From positions 1 to 46,575 of the forward strand of contig VJZX01000022.1 in the NCBI GenBank assembly GCA_009663185.1: a stretch of 46,575 nucleotides of DNA, in the 5' to 3' direction. Positions 24,493 through 33,054 of this stretch are shown piece by piece. Made by a program: the position numbers and the translations under genes. The stretch is from Isoptericola halalbus (GTDB taxonomy: Bacteria > Actinomycetota > Actinomycetes > Actinomycetales > Cellulomonadaceae). Below the pieces are notes generated by a model. That model searched no databases. It was not told where the DNA came from and saw only the letters and a list, made by a program, of their open reading frames with translations. Positions within the stretch are counted from its first letter, which is position 1, and each line of letters begins with the position of its first letter.

Positions 24493-25521
24493 ATGGCGAA
24501 CGTGAGCATCCGTGACGTCGCCCGGCACGCCGGCGTGTCGGTCGGGACCGTCTCGAACGTGCTCAACAGGCCCGACGCGGTGTCGGAGGACTCGGTGACG
24601 CGGGTCCAGACGGCGATCGAGGAGCTCGGCTACGTGCGCAACGAGGCCGCACGCAAGCTGCGCGCCGGCGTGAGCGCAACGGTCGGGTTCGTCGTCCTCG
24701 ACGGGCAGAACCCGTTCTTCTACGACGTCGTCCGCGGGGCCGAGGACGAGGCGTCACGGCACGGCATCGCGATCCTCTACGGCAGTACCGGCGAGGACGT
24801 CAACCGTGAGCGGACGTACCTCGACCTCTTCGAGGAGCAGCAGGTTCGAGGGCTGCTCATCGCTCCCTACGGCGACGTGAACCGCCGGCTCGAACGGCTG
24901 CGCGAGCGGGGGATCCGTGCCGTCCTCGTCGATCGGTTCAGCGGCGAGAACAAGTTCAGCTCCGTGTCCGTCGACAACGTCGCCGGGGGACGCATGGCGG
25001 TCGATCATCTCGTCGCGACCGGGCGCCGGCGGATCGCCTTCGTGGGGGGACCGTTCGCGATGCGGCAGGTCACCGACCGGCTCGCGGGTGCCCGGGTCGC
25101 GGCCGAGGGCGCGGACGTCCCCGTGGAGCTCGAGGTCGTCGCGACCGAGGCGATGAGCGTTGCCGAGGGGGTCACCGCAGGGGAGCGGATCCTTCGGCGA
25201 CCGCGGGAGGACCGGCCGGACGCGCTGTTCGCCGTCAACGACCTCGTCGCGCTCGGGCTGCTCCAGTCGCTGGTGGGCGGCCGGCGGGTGATGGTCCCTG
25301 AGGAGGTCGCGATCATCGGGTTCGACGACATCAGCTTCGCGGCTGCTGCGGCCGTGCCGCTGTCGTCGATGCGACAGCCCAGTGCGACCATCGGTATGAC
25401 GGCACTGCGTGTCCTGCTCGAGGAGGCCGGGGACCCGACCCTCATCCCTCGACAGACCGTGTTCCAGCCCGAGCTGGTCGTCCGTCGCTCCACGGATCCG
25501 CAGCCCGGACGGAAGGGATGA
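24493..25521 (+). CDS. LacI-family regulator of the RhaSTPQ-like transporter
   Basis: The 342-residue protein has a helix-turn-helix at residues 6-27 (IRDVARHAGVSVGTVSNVLN) and hinge ARKLRAG. A sugar-binding domain with FAVNDLVALGLLQSL and IGFDDISFA follows. ATG 24493 with GAGGAGG 7 bases upstream is preferred over a TTG 27 bases earlier. It diverges from the transporter operon and shares the 24394-24405 operator, so it is the likely repressor. The ligand is presumably the transported sugar. Confidence 0.9.
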   Translation: MANVSIRDVARHAGVSVGTVSNVLNRPDAVSEDSVTRVQTAIEELGYVRNEAARKLRAGVSATVGFVVLDGQNPFFYDVVRGAEDEASRHGIAILYGSTGEDVNRERTYLDLFEEQQVRGLLIAPYGDVNRRLERLRERGIRAVLVDRFSGENKFSSVSVDNVAGGRMAVDHLVATGRRRIAFVGGPFAMRQVTDRLAGARVAAEGADVPVELEVVATEAMSVAEGVTAGERILRRPREDRPDALFAVNDLVALGLLQSLVGGRRVMVPEEVAIIGFDDISFAAAAAVPLSSMRQPSATIGMTALRVLLEEAGDPTLIPRQTVFQPELVVRRSTDPQPGRKG

Positions 25522-25525
25522 GGCG

Positions 25526-25978
25526 ATGGCAGCAGTAGACGTCCAGGTCGAGCGGGTGATCCACGTGCCGCTCGCCGACGTGGCCACCTACGCGGGCGAT
25601 CCCTCGAACGCGCCGGAGTGGTACGCGAACATCGAGTCGGTCGAGTGGCGCACGGCGCCTCCGGTCGGCGTCGGCTCCGAGTTGGACTTCGTCGCCCGGT
25701 TCCTCGGCCGCCGCATCGCGTACACCTACCGCGTCGAGGAGCTCGTGCCGGGGCAGCGCCTCGTCATGTCGACGGCGCAGGGCCCGTTCCCCATGCGTAC
25801 CGAATACACGTGGCAGGCCGTCGACGACGGCACGCGCATGACGCTGCGCAACACCGGCGAGCCGTCGGGCTTCGCGTCGATCGCGGCGACCGTCATGCAG
25901 GCCGCGATGCGGCGCGCGACCACCAAGGACCTCGCCCGTCTCGCGGAGATCGTGGAACGGCGCGCGACGGCGTCCTAG
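25526..25978 (+). CDS. SRPBCC-family protein (polyketide cyclase/START-like)
   Basis: The 150-residue protein has the SRPBCC helix-grip pattern: VERVIHVPLADVATYAGDP at the N-terminus, WYANIESVEW, then strands around YTYRVEELVPGQRLVMST. A C-terminal amphipathic helix (ARLAEIVERRA) closes the pocket. Such proteins bind hydrophobic ligands, and many have no known function. It starts 4 bases after the LacI stop with AGGG upstream, so it is probably co-transcribed with that regulator. No functional link to sugar transport is evident. Confidence 0.82.
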   Translation: MAAVDVQVERVIHVPLADVATYAGDPSNAPEWYANIESVEWRTAPPVGVGSELDFVARFLGRRIAYTYRVEELVPGQRLVMSTAQGPFPMRTEYTWQAVDDGTRMTLRNTGEPSGFASIAATVMQAAMRRATTKDLARLAEIVERRATAS

Positions 25979-26103
25979 CCGCCGTCGAGGCATACCGGGC
26001 CGCATGCCATCTGAGCGGTCCATCTGGCGGTGGTCGACGCGATCCCCCGAAGTTCTGACCCGGCCCGGGCCACCCGGGCGAACCGTTCAGGAGGGACCGA
26101 GGC

Positions 26104-26598
26104 ATGACCCGAACAGCGTCTGCGACAGGGGTTTCGATTTTTCGCAGCCTGGTGACCGTGCTCGCGGTCACCGGGCTGCTCCTTGCCGGATGCGCGTCCA
26201 CCAACGAGATCCGCACGGATGCATCTTCCGACGGATTGCGCGCCGAGCTCGGAGGACTGCTGCTGTCGAACCTCATGGTCCTGTCGGCCGGTGAGAGCCA
26301 ACCAGGCACGGTGCTGGGCGCGGTGGCCAACCACGGGGAGGGTGTGGCCACCGTGTCCATCGGGCTGGAAGACGCGACGTCTCCAGCATCGTTCGAGGTT
26401 CCGGAGGGTGCCACGCTGCTGCTCGGCCCGGAGGACCAACGCGTCCGGGTTCAGGACATGCCACAGCCCCCCGGTGCGGTGGTCAGCCTGCGAATCATCT
26501 CCGACCGCGACGGGCAGATCGTGCGACGAGTCCCGGTCCTCGACGCCACGCTGGACTACTACGAGGGCCTGGTGCCGACGTCGTCGCCCACGTCGTGA
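26104..26598 (+). CDS. Small putative lipoprotein of unknown function
   Basis: The 164-residue protein has a long N-region, a hydrophobic core and LLAGC with Cys30 as lipidation site. The mature part is mostly beta-strand by pattern (LLLSNLMVLS, VLGAVANHG, VATVSIGLEDA, VSLRIISDRDG). This is consistent with a small immunoglobulin-like or PCuAC-like fold, a similarity I can only suggest. TCAGGAGGGACC precedes the ATG. It stands alone, with its 3' end facing the LacI gene at 26632. I do not recognise a specific function. Confidence 0.75.
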   Translation: MTRTASATGVSIFRSLVTVLAVTGLLLAGCASTNEIRTDASSDGLRAELGGLLLSNLMVLSAGESQPGTVLGAVANHGEGVATVSIGLEDATSPASFEVPEGATLLLGPEDQRVRVQDMPQPPGAVVSLRIISDRDGQIVRRVPVLDATLDYYEGLVPTSSPTS

Positions 26599-26631
26599 TG
26601 CGCGTGAGGACTTGAGTGGGACAACGATGTG

Positions 26632-27663
26632 TCAGGACATGCTGATGCCGCTCGGCGGTGCCGTCGACTCCCGTACCACGAGCTGCGGCGTCGCCACCGA
26701 CGCCGCCAGGTCGGCCTCGCCGTCGACGAGGCGCGACAGGAGCTCGAACGCCCGAGCGCCGAGGTCCTCGAAGTCCTGGTCGACCGTCGTCAGCGACGGG
26801 CGCCAGAGCGCGACGAGCGGCTGGTCGTCAAACCCGACCACCGAGACGTCGCCGGGGACGTGGATACCGCGGTCGGACAGCGCCCGCATGAGACCGATCG
26901 CGATGTCGTCGTTCGCGCAGAACACTGCCGTGACGTCGTCGAGCCCGGCGATCCGCTCGCCCCAGCGGTAGCCGGAGGTGGCGTCCCACTCGGCGTTCAT
27001 CACGGCCGGCACGGGTGCGCCCGCGGCCTGCAGGGCGGACCGCCAGCCTTCGGTGCGTCCGGAGGGCTTGCCCTCGGTCGGGCCGGCGATGTGGTGCACG
27101 GTGGCGTGGCCGAGCCGCAGCAGGTACTCGGTGACCTGCCGGCCGGCCGCGCCCTCGTCGATGAGGGCGGCGGGCACGGCCCCTGTCCGTCGCGAGCCTC
27201 CGCCCGCGACGACGGCCGGCAGCCCCTCCGGCAGTGCCATGGCCGCCTCGATGCCCGCGCGGTCGAACTCCAGGACGACGACTCCGGCGGTCGGCTGCGA
27301 GAGCGCGAGGTCCACCGCGCGCTGCACATGCTCGTCGTCGGCGGACTCGACGACGGTGATCGAGACCGACATGCCGGCGCGCTGCGCTGCGGTCTCGATG
27401 CCCTCGAGGGTGCGCGCGTAGCCGTAGTTCGCGGTCGCGCCGGCGAGCACCGACACGAGCGTCCGCTTGCCGGACCGCATGGAGCGGGCCGCCCCGTTGG
27501 GTCGGTAGCCGAGCTCGGCGACCGCCTGGTTCACGCGCTGGGCAAGCTCGGGCGCGACGTACTTGGTCCCGTTGAGCACGCGTGAGACGGTGGGCACAGA
27601 CACGCCCGCCGCCTTCGCGACGTCGGCGAGGACGGGAGCGCGGTACTTCTTCGGCGCGGCCAT
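26632..27663 (-). CDS. LacI-family regulator divergent from the GH43-GH36-GH43 operon
   Basis: The 343-residue protein has a helix-turn-helix at residues 11-32 (VLADVAKAAGVSVPTVSRVLNG) and hinge ARSMRSGKRTL. A sugar-binding domain with FCANDDIAIGLMRAL and VGFDDQPLVALWRP follows. ATG 27663 starts the typical MAAPKK N-terminus; the longer frame runs through the promoter region. It diverges from the glycosidase operon across 114 bases containing a perfect palindrome at 27740-27751, so it likely represses both directions. The inducer is unknown, presumably a sugar released by the three enzymes. Confidence 0.9.
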   Translation of the reverse strand: MAAPKKYRAPVLADVAKAAGVSVPTVSRVLNGTKYVAPELAQRVNQAVAELGYRPNGAARSMRSGKRTLVSVLAGATANYGYARTLEGIETAAQRAGMSVSITVVESADDEHVQRAVDLALSQPTAGVVVLEFDRAGIEAAMALPEGLPAVVAGGGSRRTGAVPAALIDEGAAGRQVTEYLLRLGHATVHHIAGPTEGKPSGRTEGWRSALQAAGAPVPAVMNAEWDATSGYRWGERIAGLDDVTAVFCANDDIAIGLMRALSDRGIHVPGDVSVVGFDDQPLVALWRPSLTTVDQDFEDLGARAFELLSRLVDGEADLAASVATPQLVVRESTAPPSGISMS

Positions 27664-27739
27664 GCCTCGAGGATACGGGCTCGGAGAATGTTTGCCCAGC
27701 AGTCGGCTACGGAACTTCGCTTGCTGCTGTCTTGTGCGT

Positions 27740-27751
27740 GATAACGTTATC
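27740..27751. promoter_or_regulatory. LacI-type operator of the glycosidase operon
   Basis: GATAACGTTATC is a perfect 12-base palindrome centred on CG. It lies 26 bases before the GTG of the first glycosidase gene and about 76 bases from the divergent LacI start. A one-base variant occurs at 32748-32759. Confidence 0.82.
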
Positions 27752-27777
27752 TCGCTCGTTCGCGCCAAGGAGGTCGT

Positions 27778-28734
27778 GTGTCCAGTCATGTGTTCGCCCC
27801 CCGGGGAGTCGTCGCGCCCGGCCGGCTCTTCGAGGACGACGGCGGTCGTGTCGCGCAGCTGCACGGTGTGGGGATCCAGAGACACGGCGACCGGTTCTAC
27901 GCGTGGGGCGAGGACAAGACGAACGGCGGGACGTTCGGGGGCGTGGCCTGCTACTCCTCGCCGGACCTGGCGACCTGGACGTCACACGGCCACGCGCTGG
28001 CCGTCACGCCGGACGTCCCCGACCTCGCGCCCGGACGGGTGATCGAGCGCCCCAAGGTGCTGCGCAACCCTGGTGGCACGTACGTCATGCTGCTGCACGT
28101 CGACTCCGCGGACTACGGCGACGCGCGCGTGGGCTGGGCGGTCGCGGAGCGCCCCGAGGGTCCGTACACCTACCTGCGCAGCGAGCGACCGCTCGGCAAC
28201 ATCAGCCGGGACATCGGCGTCTTCGCGGACGACGACGGCACGGGCTACCTGCTGAGCGAGGACCGGGAGAACGGCCTGCACGTCTACCGCCTCGCGGACG
28301 ACTACCTGTCGGTCGAGGAGATCGTGTCCACCACGCTGGCTCCGCCGAGCGACCACCCCGCCGGACCGCACGGCTACGAGTCGCCGACGATGATCAAGGC
28401 CGACGGCCTCTACTACCTGTTCGGCTCCGACCTCACGGGCTGGTCGACGAACGACAACAAGTACGCGACCGCCCCCTCGCCGGCAGGCCCGTGGAGCGAG
28501 TGGCGGGACTTCGCGCCCCCCGGCTCGGCGACGTACGACTCCCAGGTCTCCGTGGTCGTCCCTGTGCACGGCTCCGAGACGACGAGCTACGTCTACGTCG
28601 GCGACCGGTGGGACTCCGGGGACTTGTTCGGCTCGGCGCCGGTCTGGCTGCCGATGCAGGTTTCCGACGGACGGGCCGAGCTGCAGTGGCGCGACGCGTG
28701 GACCATCGACACGACGACCGGGGTGATCTCATGA
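27778..28734 (+). CDS. GH43 glycosidase, exo-beta-1,3-galactanase-like
   Basis: The 318-residue protein is a five-bladed propeller of the GH43 type. QLHGVGIQRHGDRFYAWGED, GGVACYSSPDLATW, ERPKVL, YLRSERPLGNISRDIG and GWSTNDNKYATA match the pattern I associate with the subfamily containing exo-beta-1,3-galactanases (GH43_24). In that group Glu of ERPK is the acid and the usual base Asp is absent. There is no signal peptide or binding module, so it would act inside the cell on short galactan or arabinogalactan fragments. AGGAGG lies just before the GTG. Its stop overlaps the next start (28731-28734). Subfamily placement is from memory of motifs. Confidence 0.78.
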   Translation: MSSHVFAPRGVVAPGRLFEDDGGRVAQLHGVGIQRHGDRFYAWGEDKTNGGTFGGVACYSSPDLATWTSHGHALAVTPDVPDLAPGRVIERPKVLRNPGGTYVMLLHVDSADYGDARVGWAVAERPEGPYTYLRSERPLGNISRDIGVFADDDGTGYLLSEDRENGLHVYRLADDYLSVEEIVSTTLAPPSDHPAGPHGYESPTMIKADGLYYLFGSDLTGWSTNDNKYATAPSPAGPWSEWRDFAPPGSATYDSQVSVVVPVHGSETTSYVYVGDRWDSGDLFGSAPVWLPMQVSDGRAELQWRDAWTIDTTTGVIS

Positions 28735-30914
28735 CCGTGACGCTTCCTGGGCTCGTCGACGACGTCGAGCAGCGTCTCGAGTGGGGCAACGACGTCGTGC
28801 GTCTCACGATCGACCACGGCCCCGGCACCGCACCTCGCCTGACCGGCCTGTGGCACACCGGCGAGGCGGCTCCGGACCCGGACGCGCTGCGCTCGTCGGC
28901 CCTGCCGGTGCTCGAGATGGCGCTCGTCGGGGACGGCCGGTCGGGCACCGCGGGCAAGCGACACGTCGACGGCGCCGTGGCTCAGCGCCTGCGCCTCGTC
29001 GACCACGACTCGGTGCGGAGCGACGGAACGGACCGGCTGATCCTGAGCCTGGCCGAGGACGAGACCGGCGTGCGAGCCACCGTGCACCTCGAGCTCGTGG
29101 ACGGGATCCCGGTGCTGAGGTCCTGGGCCGAGGTGAGCGCGGACGTCGACGTCGCCGTCGACTACGCGACGACGGGCGTCGTCTCCGGGCTCGGGCACGG
29201 GGCGCGATGGGAGGACGAGCTCGTCCTGTGGGAGGCCGCGAACCCGTGGAGCGGCGAGTTCCGGTGGCGCCGGTCGACGCTCGCGCAGCGCGGCCTGTTC
29301 GACGTCGGCATGGTCCGTCACGGACAGGTGGGGTCGAAGAACCGGGCCAGCCTGACGTCGACCGGTGCGTGGTCGACGGCGGAGCACCTGGCGATGGGCG
29401 TCGTCGAGGACACGCGCACCGGCCGGATGCTGGCATGGCAGGTCGAGTCCAACAGCACCTGGCACGCCGAGGTCGGCGACCGCTACGGCGACGTCTATCT
29501 CCTGGTGACCGGGCCGACCGCCGCCGAGCACCAGTGGGCCGCCCGGCTCTCGGCCGGCGACGTGCTGCGGACCGTGCCGGTCAGCCTCGTCGTCGTGCCC
29601 GGGTCTCCGGCAGGCCCTGACGCCACGGTCGCGGCTGTGGCCGCCGCCCTGACGACGCACCGGCGTCGCGTGCGCCGGCAGCACCCCGACCACGACGGTC
29701 TTCCCGTCGTCTACAACGACTTCCTCAACGCGCTCATGTCCGACCCGACGACCGAGCGCGAGCTGCCGCTCATCGCCGCAGCCGCCGACCTCGGCGCCGA
29801 GTACTTCGTGATCGACGCGGGCTGGTACGACGACGAGATGGGCGGCTGGTGGGACTCCGTGGGGGCCTGGGAGCCGTCGACCAACCGGTTCCCCGACGGC
29901 GGGCTGGGTGGGCTCATCGACACGATCCGGGCCGCGGGCATGAAGCCCGGGCTCTGGCTCGAGCCCGAGATGGTGGGCGTGCGCAGCCCTCTCGCGCGCA
30001 CGCTCCCGGACGGGGCGTTCTTCCAGCGTGACGGTCGACGGGTCGCCGAGTGGGGCAGGCATCAGCTCGACATCCGCCACCCGGCCGCCCGCGAGCACCT
30101 CGACGCCGTCGTGGACCGCATCGTCCGGCAGTTCGACCTGGCCTACCTCAAGCTCGACTTCAACGTCGACAGCGGGCCGGGGACCGACGCTGGGGTCGGC
30201 GAGAGCCCCGGCACCGGACTGGCCGAGCACGCCCGCGCGTTCCTCGACTGGGTCTGCGACGTCATGGACCGGTACCCCGGTCTGGTCGTCGAGGGCTGCG
30301 CGGCGGGCGGCTCGCGCACCGACGCGGCGAGCGTCGCCGTCTTCCCGGTGCAGTCGCTCACCGACCAGCAGGACTTCCGCCTGACGCCGCCCATCGCGGC
30401 GGCGGCACCCCTCGTGATCACGCCCGAGCAGGCCGGTGTGTGGGCCTCCGTGGACGGGACGATGGACCGCGAGGAGCTCGCCTTCTCCCTCGTGACGGCG
30501 TCGCTCGCGCGGATCCACCTCGCGGGGCGGATCGACACGCTCGACGCCGCACAGCGCGACGTGGTGCGGACGGGGCTCGCGGCGTACCGGTCGTACCGCC
30601 CGGCGGTTGCGCGGTCGGTGCCGGTGTGGCCGCTCGGCCTGCCGGGCTGGCGCGACCCGTGGGTCGTCCAGGGGGCGCGGGACGGGTCCGACCTGTACCT
30701 CGCGGTCTGGCGCCGCGACGCGGGCGACGGCCCGGGCCCGGAGCAGGTGCGCCTCCCGCTGCACGGCGTGCGCGCCGTCGGGCCGGTCGAGGTGCTGTAC
30801 CCGACGTGGGGCGGCGAGCGGGTCGCGGTCGTCGACGACGGTACGGCGCTCGAGGTGAGCCTGCCGGCGTCGACCGCCGCACGGCTCCTGCGCCTGACGA
30901 CGACGGACCTGTGA
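28731..30914 (+). CDS. GH36 alpha-galactosidase-like enzyme
   Basis: The 727-residue protein has the GH36 architecture: an N-terminal beta-supersandwich (about 1-320), a TIM barrel (about 330-640) and a C-terminal beta domain. Barrel motifs are FVIDAGWYDD, GLWLEPEMV, the nucleophile in YLKLDFN (Asp476) and acid/base in CAAGGSRTD (Asp531). No signal peptide is visible, so a cytoplasmic role on imported oligosaccharides is likely. ATG 28731 overlaps the upstream stop, and the frame open further upstream is a shadow of the preceding gene. GH36 also includes alpha-N-acetylgalactosaminidases and raffinose-type enzymes, so the exact substrate is open. Confidence 0.88.
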   Translation: MTVTLPGLVDDVEQRLEWGNDVVRLTIDHGPGTAPRLTGLWHTGEAAPDPDALRSSALPVLEMALVGDGRSGTAGKRHVDGAVAQRLRLVDHDSVRSDGTDRLILSLAEDETGVRATVHLELVDGIPVLRSWAEVSADVDVAVDYATTGVVSGLGHGARWEDELVLWEAANPWSGEFRWRRSTLAQRGLFDVGMVRHGQVGSKNRASLTSTGAWSTAEHLAMGVVEDTRTGRMLAWQVESNSTWHAEVGDRYGDVYLLVTGPTAAEHQWAARLSAGDVLRTVPVSLVVVPGSPAGPDATVAAVAAALTTHRRRVRRQHPDHDGLPVVYNDFLNALMSDPTTERELPLIAAAADLGAEYFVIDAGWYDDEMGGWWDSVGAWEPSTNRFPDGGLGGLIDTIRAAGMKPGLWLEPEMVGVRSPLARTLPDGAFFQRDGRRVAEWGRHQLDIRHPAAREHLDAVVDRIVRQFDLAYLKLDFNVDSGPGTDAGVGESPGTGLAEHARAFLDWVCDVMDRYPGLVVEGCAAGGSRTDAASVAVFPVQSLTDQQDFRLTPPIAAAAPLVITPEQAGVWASVDGTMDREELAFSLVTASLARIHLAGRIDTLDAAQRDVVRTGLAAYRSYRPAVARSVPVWPLGLPGWRDPWVVQGARDGSDLYLAVWRRDAGDGPGPEQVRLPLHGVRAVGPVEVLYPTWGGERVAVVDDGTALEVSLPASTAARLLRLTTTDL

Positions 30915-30924
30915 GGAGCGCCGC

Positions 30925-32616
30925 ATGCGACTGGTGAACCCCGTTGTGCGCGGGTTCGCGCCCGATCCGTCCGTCATCCGCGTGGGGGAGTGGTACTACC
31001 TCGCCACGAGCTCGTTCGAGTGGTTCCCGACGATCCCGCTGTCCCGGTCGCGGGACCTCGTGCACTGGGAGCACGCCGGCAACGTGGACACCGCGGTCCC
31101 GGGGCGGTCACTCCTGGGAGTCCCGGACTCGGGCGGGATCTGGGCGCCGGCGCTCAGCCACGCCGACGGGCACTTCTGGATCGTCTACTCGATCGTGCGC
31201 TCCGTGGGGACCCGGTTCTTCGACACGGAGACCTACGTCTGCACCGCACCCGACATCGGCGGTCCGTGGTCCGCGCCCGCCCGGGTGCCGGGGCACGGCT
31301 TCGACCCGTCGCTGTTCCACCACGACGGCCGGCACTACCTCCTCAACCTCCAGAACGACTGCCGCGTCGGCGGGCGCCGGTTCGGCGGGATCGTCCTCAC
31401 CGAGCTCGAGGTTCCTACCCACGACGGGGTGCCGGACGTCGGCGCCGCCCGGGTAACGGGCCCGACGCACCTGCTGCTGCAGCGCGACGAGCTGGTCGAG
31501 GGCCCCAAGATCACCGCCAAGGACGGCTGGTTCTACCTGCTCCTCGCGCAGGGCGGCACGGGCGTGGAGCACGGCGTGCTCATGGCGCGCTCGCGCAGCC
31601 TGACCGGCCCCTACGAGGTCGACGACGGGGCGATGCTCACGACGCGCGACGACCCTGCGGTCCCGCTGCAGAAGGCCGGTCACGGCGAGCTGGTGCAGGC
31701 CCCGACGGGCGAGTGGTTCCTGACGCACCTCGCCTCGCGGCCGGTGCGCACGCCGGACGGTCCGCGCAACCCGCTCGGGCGCGAGACCGCGGTGCAGCCC
31801 GTGGCGTGGGTCGACGACTGGCCGCGGCTCGCGCACGGCGGGTGGCATCCCGACGTCGAGGTCGAGGTGCCCGACGTCGCCACGTCGCACGTCCGGGCAC
31901 CGGCCACGGACGCGCCGGCAGGGTTCGAGGCGGCGCCGCACTGGCCCTGGTCCACGCTGCGCGAGCCGCCCGGCCCGTGGTGCGACACCTCGCAGCCCGG
32001 GCGTGTCCGGCTGCGGGGGCGGATGAGCGCCGAGTCGCTGTGGCAGCAGGCGTTCCTCGGTCAGCGGCTCACCGAGCACACTGCCGAGGTCGAGGTCACC
32101 GTCGACGCCGACCCCCACACCTTCACGCAGTCCGCGGGCCTGGTGCTCTGGTACAACACGACGTCGTACTTCCAGCTCCACGTCACCTGGGCCGAGCCCG
32201 CGGGTGAGTCCCAGGCGGGCCAGCAGTGGCGGCCCGACGGCGGGGGGCGACGCGTCCTGGTCCTCGAGCACGGGCACCCGGACGGGGCACGTGTCCTGGA
32301 GACCGTCGACGCGCCCGAGGGTCCGGTCCGCATGCGGGCGCAGGTCGACGGGGCGGACGCGCGGGTCTGGGCCGGCGCGGCCGACGCCGGGCCGCTGCGT
32401 CGCGTGGGGCCGGACCTCGACCTGAGCGAGCTGTCCGACGACTTCGGTCCGAGGCTGCGCTTCACCGGTGCCTTCGCCGGGATCAGCGCCGTCGACCTCC
32501 TCGAGGGCGCGTTCACCGCGGACTTCAGCGACTGGTCCTTCAGATGCGTACCCGAGCCGCTGTTCCGGCGGCCGATGTCGCCCGAGGGCGACGTCGACAC
32601 TCCCGGCTCCGAGTGA
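30925..32616 (+). CDS. GH43 beta-xylosidase-like enzyme
   Basis: The 563-residue protein has an N-terminal GH43 propeller (1-310). The triad is the base Asp14 in FAPDPS, Asp127 in GHGFDPSLF and acid Glu192 in LVEGPKI. A C-terminal beta-sandwich of the DUF1349/GH43_C2 type (about 340-545) carries SAGLVLWYNTTSYFQLHV. This two-domain form is typical of intracellular beta-xylosidases and some alpha-arabinofuranosidases. GAGG lies 8 bases before the ATG, and the gene starts 10 bases after the GH36 stop. With the two upstream enzymes it would trim a branched hemicellulose or arabinogalactan fragment. The exact specificity is unknown. Confidence 0.85.
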   Translation: MRLVNPVVRGFAPDPSVIRVGEWYYLATSSFEWFPTIPLSRSRDLVHWEHAGNVDTAVPGRSLLGVPDSGGIWAPALSHADGHFWIVYSIVRSVGTRFFDTETYVCTAPDIGGPWSAPARVPGHGFDPSLFHHDGRHYLLNLQNDCRVGGRRFGGIVLTELEVPTHDGVPDVGAARVTGPTHLLLQRDELVEGPKITAKDGWFYLLLAQGGTGVEHGVLMARSRSLTGPYEVDDGAMLTTRDDPAVPLQKAGHGELVQAPTGEWFLTHLASRPVRTPDGPRNPLGRETAVQPVAWVDDWPRLAHGGWHPDVEVEVPDVATSHVRAPATDAPAGFEAAPHWPWSTLREPPGPWCDTSQPGRVRLRGRMSAESLWQQAFLGQRLTEHTAEVEVTVDADPHTFTQSAGLVLWYNTTSYFQLHVTWAEPAGESQAGQQWRPDGGGRRVLVLEHGHPDGARVLETVDAPEGPVRMRAQVDGADARVWAGAADAGPLRRVGPDLDLSELSDDFGPRLRFTGAFAGISAVDLLEGAFTADFSDWSFRCVPEPLFRRPMSPEGDVDTPGSE

Positions 32617-32667
32617 CGGACCCTGGCCCGCATCGTCTCAGGACGAGACCGCATCGACACACCGAGA

Positions 32668-32683
32668 CCACCGAACCCGGTGG
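32668..32683 (+). terminator. Weak hairpin downstream of the GH43-GH36-GH43 operon
   Basis: CCACCG (32668-32673) pairs with CGGTGG (32678-32683) around AACC, 51 bases after the operon's last stop. It is short and there is no T tract. Confidence 0.35.
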
Positions 32684-32747
32684 CGGGCGGCCTGCCCGGC
32701 GCTACACGAGCAGGTGCTCCGGATGACGCACGGGCAGACCTGTCGAG

Positions 32748-32759
32748 GATAACGATATC
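32748..32759. promoter_or_regulatory. Orphan LacI-type operator copy
   Basis: GATAACGATATC differs at one base from the operator GATAACGTTATC at 27740-27751. It stands in a gene-free region about 130 bases past the operon end. Confidence 0.5.
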
Positions 32760-33054
32760 TCCCCTCGAGGTCGCCGGCGGTCCAGCTGCGACGACCCGGA
32801 TCGAGAGAGGACTTTGCGAGGCAAGTCAGAAGAATGATCACGGCCCGGATGCGCCCTGTCGGGCGGCCATGGCTGTCGCCGCGGTGGGCGACTCATCGAG
32901 AATCACTCGGTGGCGTGCGTCGATGACGTGTCCGTCGTGAGTCCGCCGGCGTCGCCCGTGGTTCTACCTGCGGGAGGTTCCGTGTCCTCCTTTCGGCGTG
33001 CAGCCGCGGTCATGCTCCTGCGGACCGCCCTCGAAGGTCGGGTTCGGACGCGCC

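Larger units (their letters stand above)
32617..33054. other. Gene-free stretch with an orphan operator
   Basis: No reading frame in these 438 bases has a credible start site or recognisable product. It holds a small hairpin (32668-32683), a LacI-type near-palindrome (32748-32759) and otherwise unremarkable DNA. It may be the residue of a lost gene controlled by the adjacent regulator. Confidence 0.5.

Noticed and set aside
26620-26633. GACAACGATGTGTC near the end of a LacI gene, resembling the frc operator
   Set aside because: Symmetry is broken by an extra GT, and it lies between two converging genes where an operator has no promoter to act on.
27582-28730. Upstream extension of the GH36 frame through the GH43 gene
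   Set aside because: The frame is open but low-complexity. The real start is ATG 28731, in an overlap with the upstream stop.
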